Notes under the pieces: model-generated
Database searches by the model: none
The model's input: the letters and a program-made list of their open reading frames with translations, nothing else
Told to the model about the DNA's origin: nothing
Assembly (NCBI GenBank): GCA_964491625.1
Contig: CAZBIU010000107.1
Location: forward strand, 1-18,844
DNA: 18,844 bases
Source: Fen-1118 sp964491625
GTDB lineage: Bacteria > Myxococcota_A > Polyangia > Fen-1088
Reading direction: 5' to 3'
Part shown: one piece after another, positions 13,670-18,844 of the stretch
How positions within the stretch are numbered: the first letter of the stretch is position 1
How the letters are laid out: the number at the start of each line of letters is the position of its first letter
Position numbers and translations under genes: made by a program

Positions 13670-15349
13670 ATGGCGCTGGACCCGGACGATGCGAGCGGGC
13701 ATTCTTGCGCCGTGATTCGTCCCGTTTCTCCGAAGAAAGAACCCTGGGAGGGTTCTTTCAATCTCCCGCGACGAGTACCATCGGGCAAAGCCCGCTGGTA
13801 CTCACGCGCTCGAAGCGCGCGCACCTGGCTTCTGCTCGGTGCTTGCGCCGCCATCTTCGCGCCGCGCGCTTACCTGGCTGTGGCCGACCAAGGCATGATC
13901 TGGGCCGACGAGATCTTTCAGACCCTGGAACAAGGGCATCGCCTGGCCTTCGGCTACGGCCTGGTACCCTGGGAATTCCAGACCGGCGCGCGCTCTTGGC
14001 TGCTTGCCGGCCTCATCGGCGGGCTGATGAAGGCGCTTGCCTTCCTGGGCGTGAAGAGCGGGGCGGGCCTGGCCATCGGCCTCAAGCTCGGGTTTGCGCT
14101 GCTGTCGACCTTGGCGTTCTGGCCGCTTCTGCGCATGGCGAACGCCGCAGCCGGGCTGACCGGTACGCTGCTCCTGGGCTTGCTCGCGACCGCGTTTCCC
14201 CCCAGCCTCATCTACAGCAGCCGCGCGCTGGCCGAGGTGGCGTGCGTTCCGTGCCTGACCTGGGGCCTGTGGTTGCTCTCGCCGTGGGGCATGGGCACGG
14301 TCGGCAGAGCAGCATGGCGTGCAGGCCGACTTGCCACGACGCCGTGGTGGAAGCTCGCGGGTAGGCCGCTCGTGGCCGGCGCGCTCTTGGGGTTTTCGGC
14401 CGTGCTTCGCTACCAAAACGGCGTGCTCTTGCCAGTGATCTTCTTCGTCGTGCTTGGGCGCCGTGGCCTGCTCGCCGCGCTTTTCGTCACGCTGGGCGCG
14501 GCCTTGGTGGGCGTGCTCGGCGGGTTGCTCGACTGGGCGACCTGGGGGCGGCCGTTCAAGTCGCTCACCGAGTATGTTCGCTTCAACCTGATTGAGAGCG
14601 GTGCCAACCAGTGGGGGGTTCGGGGCCGCGGGTACTACCTCGACACCCTGTGGGCCACCGCCGGGCCGCTGCTGCTGGTGGCTGGTCTGGGTGCTGTCGC
14701 CGGGCTCCGTCGCAGTTGGCCCATCGCCCTCCTGGTTTTCGCTTTCGTCGCCGTGCACTCGGCCATCCCGCACAAGGAGCTGCGTTTTCTCTTCCCCGTG
14801 CTGCCGCTGTTTCTGCTGTGCTCGGCGGTCGGTCTTGGCTGGCTGCTCGACCGGATCCCGTTTCCGCGGCGGACGCAGATCGCGGCTGCGTCGGCTGCCG
14901 GGCTGGCGATGCTAGCGCTTTGGGGTGCGCAGGCCCGCGCTGTCACCTTCACGCATATCGGGCAGGTGATGGCCAGCCCGGCCAACGGCGGCCCCACTTC
15001 ACCCTTGGTTTGGCGAGCCTTCGATGAGAGAAATCGGCTGCTAAGCCAAGCTGGAACCCATGCGGATCTTTGTGGCCTCGCGGCGCCCTCGATGAATGCC
15101 TACTGGACTGGTGCCTACACCTACTTCCATCGACGCGCGCCCATCCTGTGGAGCGGCGGGCCCGGTGACTACGCCGCCGCCAATTACGTTATCCTCTCGC
15201 CAGGGCAGAAGATGGCCGACCCTCGCTTCCAATCCATCGCCACCCGTGGCGGGTACCAGCTTTACCGTCGCGACGGAACCTGTGCGCCAGCGCCACGGCC
15301 CAGCGTCGGCTACGGGCGGCTGACCCTGGCCGGAGTCTCCGGGCCATGA
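13670..15349 (+). CDS. GT22-family (ALG9/PIG-B-like) polytopic mannosyltransferase-type glycosyltransferase
   Basis: The product is up to 559 aa, an integral membrane GT-C enzyme that would use a lipid-phosphate-sugar donor. Motifs match glycosyltransferase family 22: DEIFQTLEQGH (80-90) followed by FGYGLVPWEF (94-103) and RSW, with Asp80-Glu81 as the likely catalytic loop; DWATWGRP (288-295); FNLIESGANQWG (305-316); and HKELRF (368-373). About ten membrane helices are expected, the first at 53-70. The start is uncertain. ATG 13670 and GTG 13712 both lack a Shine-Dalgarno, codons from 13712 to about 13804 are only about half G/C at the third position, and three hairpins lie there. A start further downstream would lose the first helix. 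The gene overlaps the next glycosyltransferase by ATGA. GT22 is best known in eukaryotes, but bacterial members exist. Acceptor and donor are unknown. Confidence 0.86.
   Translation: MALDPDDASGHSCAVIRPVSPKKEPWEGSFNLPRRVPSGKARWYSRARSARTWLLLGACAAIFAPRAYLAVADQGMIWADEIFQTLEQGHRLAFGYGLVPWEFQTGARSWLLAGLIGGLMKALAFLGVKSGAGLAIGLKLGFALLSTLAFWPLLRMANAAAGLTGTLLLGLLATAFPPSLIYSSRALAEVACVPCLTWGLWLLSPWGMGTVGRAAWRAGRLATTPWWKLAGRPLVAGALLGFSAVLRYQNGVLLPVIFFVVLGRRGLLAALFVTLGAALVGVLGGLLDWATWGRPFKSLTEYVRFNLIESGANQWGVRGRGYYLDTLWATAGPLLLVAGLGAVAGLRRSWPIALLVFAFVAVHSAIPHKELRFLFPVLPLFLLCSAVGLGWLLDRIPFPRRTQIAAASAAGLAMLALWGAQARAVTFTHIGQVMASPANGGPTSPLVWRAFDERNRLLSQAGTHADLCGLAAPSMNAYWTGAYTYFHRRAPILWSGGPGDYAAANYVILSPGQKMADPRFQSIATRGGYQLYRRDGTCAPAPRPSVGYGRLTLAGVSGP
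13735..13759 (+). terminator. Perfect 11-bp hairpin, terminator-like, after nagZ
   Basis: GAAAGAACCCT (13735-13745) and AGGGTTCTTTC (13749-13759) are exact inverted arms around a 3-base GGG loop. The A-rich 5' flank and the TTCTTTC 3' arm resemble a bidirectional intrinsic terminator. It lies 90 bases after the nagZ stop but inside the annotated glycosyltransferase frame, so it may instead attenuate that gene. Confidence 0.5.
13773..13803 (+). repeat. Second hairpin, 14-bp arms with one mismatch
   Basis: GAGTACCATCGGGC (13773-13786) pairs with GCCCGCTGGTACTC (13790-13803) except at one position, with an AAA loop. It follows the first hairpin by 13 bases. A shorter stem, CGCGCT/AGCGCG with a CGA loop (13805-13819), comes directly after. 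All three have 3-base loops. Confidence 0.75.
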
Positions 15350-16959
15350 GCGGCGACGGCGCCAACATCCCCGGGTCGGCGGTTGGCGTGCTGGGGCGCC
15401 TGGCGCGGCTTCCGCCCGGGCTGTTGCTCTTCGTCGCGGTCTTGTGCCTCAATTTCGCGAGTGGAAGCCGAGAGGTTCCCTGGGGCGATTCGCGCCCGGT
15501 CTACGAAGTCGCCGAATCGATGGTGGCCGGTGACGGCGTCTGGGTAAGCACGCGTTGGCCGTCCGACGCCAAGCCGGGACGCGGCGGGCACTACTACGCC
15601 GCCCAGCCCTTCTTGCCATCGCTTCTGCACCTGCCGGGCGCGGGACTGCGCGCGTTGGCCTTCCGCTTGCGGCCCGGTCCCGAGCTTTCCCACCTGGTCG
15701 ACGTCTTCGCCTGCCATCTCGAAGGCTCGCTTCTGGGCGCGTTGCTGGTTTGGTTGTTCTTCCGGCTCTGCCTTGCTCACGGTGCCCGCGTGCGCACGGC
15801 GATCGTCGCCGCCACCCTGCTTGCGACGGGTACCATGGTTTGGGTCTACGCGCGCTACCCCTTTACCGAAATCGTGCAGGTCACCTGTTTCACCGGGTTC
15901 TTTCTCGAGCTCTCCAAGCTGCTCAAGCGGCTCGATCACAAAGCGGCGCTGCGCACGGGGCTTTGGACCGGCATGCTGCTCAACACCAAGTACATATACG
16001 CGCTGTCGCTGCCGGGTGCGATTCTGGTGGTCGCGGTCGTGCACCGTCGGGCCTTGCGGCAGCTCGGCCGGGCGCTGCTCTTCGCGGGCCTCGGGCTTTT
16101 GCCCGGGATCCTGATGGTGATGATCTACAACTTCATTCGCTTCGGCAGCGTCACCAACACTGGATACCATGACGTGGGCAACGTGATGGTGGAGAACGTG
16201 TTGCTCAGCCTGTGGGGGTTCTTGTTCTCGCCCGGCAAGAGCATCTTCCTTTACAGTCCACCGCTTTTGCTTGCCCTACTTGGCCTGCGCGTCTTTTGGA
16301 ACCGCCACCGTGCGACCGCCGTCGCGATGCTTGCGACCATCCTTCCCGTGGTGCTGTTTTATTGCCGGCTTCCGTCGTGGCCAGGGGACTGGGCTTGGGG
16401 GCCGCGCTACGTCGTGTTCGCGATACCGGTGCTGCTGCTTCCTGTGGTTTCATTCCTGTCGTCGATGCACTGGCCGAGGCGCGGGCTGGTAGCGCTGGTT
16501 CTCGCGGCCGGCATTTGCGTGCAAGTGCTCGGCAATGCCTTCTACTGGGATCACTACCTGCGCATCGCGCTCGACGTGCGCAGCAAGTGGCTTGGTCAGC
16601 CCAACCGCACGGGATCGCTAACCGCGGACAAGGGCGGCTTTTGCGAAGGCTGCTTCGAGGACGTCTATCCGACGGTGTGGTTGGGGCCGTTCCAGCCCAT
16701 CCTCGGGCACCTGTGGCTCTTGCGTCACGTGCCCTTTGGGCACAGTTGGCTCGTGGCCTCGCAGGATGCCCCTTGGCGCCGGCACACCCAGCTTCCGCTC
16801 GACGCCAAGGCGACCTACGCCCGCGCCCGCGTGGACCATTGGCTTTACGACACCAAGGACCATCGAACCTTGGGGTGGGTGCTGCTGTTCGGCCTGGCCG
16901 GTACCGGCACCGCCGCCGGGGTGATGTTGGCCCGACGCACACGAAGAGGCTCTGGTTAG
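15346..16959 (+). CDS. Polytopic membrane glycosyltransferase, GT39/ArnT-like (GT-C)
   Basis: The product is 537 aa, starting in an ATGA overlap with the GT22 gene, so the pair is translationally coupled. It has a first helix at about 24-38, then an outward loop with GDSRPVYEVAESM (47-59), whose acidic residue corresponds to the GT-C catalytic Asp. GGHYYAAQPFLPSLLHLPG (80-98) matches the second conserved loop of dolichol/undecaprenyl-phosphate-sugar transferases. Further helices contain YNFIRFGSVTNTGY, SPGKSIFLYSPPLLLALLGL and DWAWGPRYVVF, all familiar from bacterial phospholipid-carrier-dependent glycosyltransferases. About nine or ten helices are expected, with a Cys-bearing soluble loop (GFCEGCFED) near the C-terminus. 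It probably adds a sugar to a lipid, protein or glycan on the periplasmic face. Donor and acceptor are unknown. The YqaB-like gene follows after 16 bases. Confidence 0.87.
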   Translation: MSGDGANIPGSAVGVLGRLARLPPGLLLFVAVLCLNFASGSREVPWGDSRPVYEVAESMVAGDGVWVSTRWPSDAKPGRGGHYYAAQPFLPSLLHLPGAGLRALAFRLRPGPELSHLVDVFACHLEGSLLGALLVWLFFRLCLAHGARVRTAIVAATLLATGTMVWVYARYPFTEIVQVTCFTGFFLELSKLLKRLDHKAALRTGLWTGMLLNTKYIYALSLPGAILVVAVVHRRALRQLGRALLFAGLGLLPGILMVMIYNFIRFGSVTNTGYHDVGNVMVENVLLSLWGFLFSPGKSIFLYSPPLLLALLGLRVFWNRHRATAVAMLATILPVVLFYCRLPSWPGDWAWGPRYVVFAIPVLLLPVVSFLSSMHWPRRGLVALVLAAGICVQVLGNAFYWDHYLRIALDVRSKWLGQPNRTGSLTADKGGFCEGCFEDVYPTVWLGPFQPILGHLWLLRHVPFGHSWLVASQDAPWRRHTQLPLDAKATYARARVDHWLYDTKDHRTLGWVLLFGLAGTGTAAGVMLARRTRRGSG

Positions 16960-16975
16960 TCGCGCCCCTTCTGCT

Positions 16976-17542
16976 ATGAAGCTCGCCGTGAATGCGCTGA
17001 TCTTCGACTGCGATGGAACCTTGGCCGACACCATGCCCGCGCACTACCGGGCGTGGGTGGAGATCCTGCAACCGTTTGGCATATCGTTTCCCGAGGATCG
17101 TTTCTACGCCATGGGCGGCATGCCCACGGGCAAGATCCTGGAACGGCTTTTCGCCGAGGTCGGCCAGGTGCCAGACGTCGAGGCGCTGACGCTGAAAAAG
17201 GAGGAGGCGTTCATTGAAAAGATCGGGGAAGTCCGGCCCATCGAGAAGGTGGTCGAGATTGCGCGCAACGGGCGCGGTCAGGTTAAGATGGCGGTGGCGT
17301 CGGGCGGACATCGTCACATGGTGGAGCTGACCTTGCGCCGCATTGGCATCCTGGACTGGTTTCCCGTCATAGTGGCCGCTGAAGATACGGCCAGACACAA
17401 GCCCGAGCCGGACGTGTTTCTGGAAGCCGCCCGTCGCCTGGGCTCTGCGCCGGCCGAGTGCACGGTCTACGAAGATACCGACCTCGGCCTGGAAGCCGCT
17501 CGCCGCGCCGGCATGCATTGGGTCGACGTGAGGAGACTCTGA
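16976..17542 (+). CDS. HAD-superfamily sugar phosphatase, YqaB / beta-phosphoglucomutase-like
   Basis: The product is 188 aa, the same length as E. coli YqaB (a fructose-1-phosphate phosphatase), with a similar C-terminus (AGMHWVDVRRL here). HAD motifs are complete: motif I DCDGT (11-15) with nucleophile Asp11 and acid/base Asp13, motif II Ser109 in VASGG, motif III Lys142 in HKPEPD, and motif IV Glu166-Asp167 in YEDTDLG. The cap domain is the small helical type between motifs I and II. It should dephosphorylate, or less likely isomerise, a small sugar phosphate in the cytoplasm. It lies 16 bases after the glycosyltransferase pair, so it may be cotranscribed. No clear Shine-Dalgarno is seen. 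A GTG four codons in is an alternative start, but the ATG at 16976 fits the family length. Confidence 0.9.
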   Translation: MKLAVNALIFDCDGTLADTMPAHYRAWVEILQPFGISFPEDRFYAMGGMPTGKILERLFAEVGQVPDVEALTLKKEEAFIEKIGEVRPIEKVVEIARNGRGQVKMAVASGGHRHMVELTLRRIGILDWFPVIVAAEDTARHKPEPDVFLEAARRLGSAPAECTVYEDTDLGLEAARRAGMHWVDVRRL

Positions 17543-17609
17543 TTGGCCGCGCCGGGCGAAGCTTGGCATCGCGATCGCGACGAGTGCCTGTCATGTGCTA
17601 GGAAGAGGC

Positions 17610-18626
17610 ATGCCCACTCGCGGAGTCGATTTCGGACCGGAAGACTTTTTTCGCATGGCCAGGGAAACGCGCGAGCGTCTGCGCGGCTCGCGGCGCACCC
17701 TGCTGACCATCGGCGTCGCCATCGTCGTGCTGGTGGCCCTGGTCAGCTCGTACTACCAGGTTGAGCCCGACGAAGTCGCGTTGGTGACGCGGTTCGGGCG
17801 CTACATTCGCACCACCAACCCGGGACCGCACATCAAGATCCCCTTCGGCATCGAGCGGGTGCAAAAGGTGCCGGTGCAACGGCAGCTCAAACAGGAATTC
17901 GGCTTTCGGACGGCGCGCGCCGACATCCAGAGCAGCTTTCACAAGGACCAGCAAACGAAGGACGAGTCGCTCATGCTCACCGGCGACCTCAACGTCGCGA
18001 CGGTGGAGTGGATCGTGCAGTACAAAATCTCCGATCCCTACAAGTACCTGTTCAGGCTGCGTGACGTGGAGGATACGTTTCGCCTGATGGCCGAGGCATC
18101 CATGCGTACGGTCGTGGGCGACCACAGCGTGACCGAGCTCTTAACCGTGGGGCGCGAAGCCATCGCCGCCAAGGCCAAGGAGCTGCTGTCGAACATGTGC
18201 AAGCTCTACGATAACGGCATTTCCGTGCAGCAGCTCGTGCTGCAGGACGTGGACCCGCCCGAGTCGGTGAAGCCGTCGTTCAATGAGGTCAACCAGGCCA
18301 TCCAGGAACGCGAGCGCGCCATCAACGAGGCGTGGGCTGAATACAACCAGGAAATTCCGCGGGCGCGCGGTCTGGCCGAGCAGAAGATCGAGGCGGCGGA
18401 GGGCTACGCCGTCGACCGCGTGAACCGCGGCAAGGGTGACGCCCAGCGCTTCGACGCACTTGAAGAGCAATATCGCAAGGCCCCCGAGGTCACCCGGTCG
18501 CGCATCTACCTTGAAACCATGTCGGCGGTGCTGCCCAACGCGGGCAAGAAGCTGATCCTCGACGAGAAGACCAAGGGCATCTTGCCCATGTTCCCGTTCG
18601 GGTCCGATAAGGAGGTGAAGCAATGA
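17610..18626 (+). CDS. hflK: HflK, FtsH protease modulator (SPFH/PHB domain)
   Basis: HflK and HflC form a large inner-membrane complex around the FtsH protease and limit its access to substrates. This 338-aa protein has a short cytoplasmic N-terminus, one membrane helix (31-48), then the PHB/SPFH domain beginning EPDEVALVTRFGRY, with PGPHIKIPFGIE and ESLMLTGDLNVATVEWIVQYKISDP typical of HflK. The helical part follows (EVNQAIQERERAINEAWAEY) and ends in a Lys/Glu tail. The long Gly-rich N-terminus of E. coli HflK is missing. The ATG at 17610 is chosen over a GTG at 17595 because AGGAAGAGG directly precedes it at good spacing. Its stop overlaps the hflC start as ATGA, and a strong Shine-Dalgarno for hflC (AAGGAGGTG) lies within its last codons. 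Confidence 0.95.
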   Translation: MPTRGVDFGPEDFFRMARETRERLRGSRRTLLTIGVAIVVLVALVSSYYQVEPDEVALVTRFGRYIRTTNPGPHIKIPFGIERVQKVPVQRQLKQEFGFRTARADIQSSFHKDQQTKDESLMLTGDLNVATVEWIVQYKISDPYKYLFRLRDVEDTFRLMAEASMRTVVGDHSVTELLTVGREAIAAKAKELLSNMCKLYDNGISVQQLVLQDVDPPESVKPSFNEVNQAIQERERAINEAWAEYNQEIPRARGLAEQKIEAAEGYAVDRVNRGKGDAQRFDALEEQYRKAPEVTRSRIYLETMSAVLPNAGKKLILDEKTKGILPMFPFGSDKEVKQ

Positions 18627-18844
18627 AAGCGCGTACCCTCTGGATTATCCTCGCCTTGGCGGTGCTGGTCATCGCGACTCTGTCGTCGGCGCTCTACACA
18701 GTCTCAGAAACCGAACAGGTCGTGATCACCCAATTCGGCGAGCCCATGGGCCAGGCCATCACGCAAGCCGGTTTGCACGTGAAGATTCCGTTCGCCCAGG
18801 AAGCCAACGTGTTCGACAAACGCTGGCTGGAATGGAACGGCAAC
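18623..18844 (+). CDS. hflC: HflC, FtsH protease modulator partner (runs off the right edge)
   Basis: Only the first 74 codons are in the window. The ATG overlaps the hflK stop (ATGA), with AAGGAGGTG ahead of it. A single N-terminal membrane helix (about 5-26) is followed by TVSETEQVVITQFGEP and GLHVKIPFAQE, the start of the PHB/SPFH domain as found in HflC. Together with hflK it would form the HflKC complex with FtsH in the inner membrane. The rest of the gene, including the helical crown and C-terminus, lies outside the window. Confidence 0.93.
   Translation, partial: MKARTLWIILALAVLVIATLSSALYTVSETEQVVITQFGEPMGQAITQAGLHVKIPFAQEANVFDKRWLEWNGN

Noticed and set aside
13802..14773. Minus-strand open frame of 323 codons
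   Set aside because: It is antisense to the GT22 gene, with Gln/Arg/Glu-rich low-complexity translation.
16205..17569. Minus-strand open frame of 454 codons
   Set aside because: It is antisense to a membrane glycosyltransferase and the YqaB-like phosphatase gene. The composition is Arg/Pro/Ala-rich without domains.
1..18844. Mobile element, prophage, CRISPR or defence island
   Set aside because: No transposase, integrase, regular repeat array, att-like duplication or tRNA was found. Base composition looks even across the genes.

Overview
The window is GC-rich DNA with strong G/C preference at third codon positions. Its gene families point to a Myxococcota-like (former deltaproteobacterial) chromosome. 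It carries an outer-membrane barrel resembling the myxobacterial TIGR04551 family, a TonB-receptor-like barrel with an Asp/Gly/Ala-rich linker, a eukaryotic-like Ser/Thr kinase, and several predicted lipoproteins. No rRNA, tRNA, CRISPR array, integrase or transposase was seen, and no stretch over 300 bases lacks a gene.

Layout. The left edge (1-2207, minus strand) has a truncated lipoprotein gene, an unrecognised membrane/coiled-coil protein, and a CheR-type methyltransferase whose catalytic residues look eroded. Next come an NADP-type beta-hydroxyacid dehydrogenase (plus) and a quinone oxidoreductase (minus), whose stop codons abut. From 4231 to 8234 a propeller-like lipoprotein is followed, with a 16-nt overlap, by a TonB-dependent-receptor-like outer membrane protein: a probable envelope binding or uptake pair. 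A tail-anchored Ser/Thr kinase (minus) converges on it. Divergent from the kinase is an exported seven-repeat TPR gene, interrupted by one in-frame amber codon and otherwise intact. It converges with the large TIGR04551-like porin gene (minus).

The right third (12524-18844) runs all on the plus strand: nagZ (peptidoglycan recycling), a GT22/ALG9-type glycosyltransferase, a second polytopic glycosyltransferase joined by an ATGA overlap, a YqaB-like HAD sugar phosphatase, and hflK-hflC (FtsH modulators, also ATGA-overlapped). Three consecutive hairpins lie at the 5' end of the GT22 reading frame, where codon usage is poor. They may end nagZ transcription or be a small palindromic insertion.

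The most useful leads are the single amber codon in the TPR gene, the hairpin cluster at 13735-13819, the coupled lipoprotein/receptor pair beside a non-RD kinase, the CheR-like protein without its usual active-site residues, and the bacterial GT22 plus second glycosyltransferase pair. All functions here are read from sequence motifs; no database search was possible.
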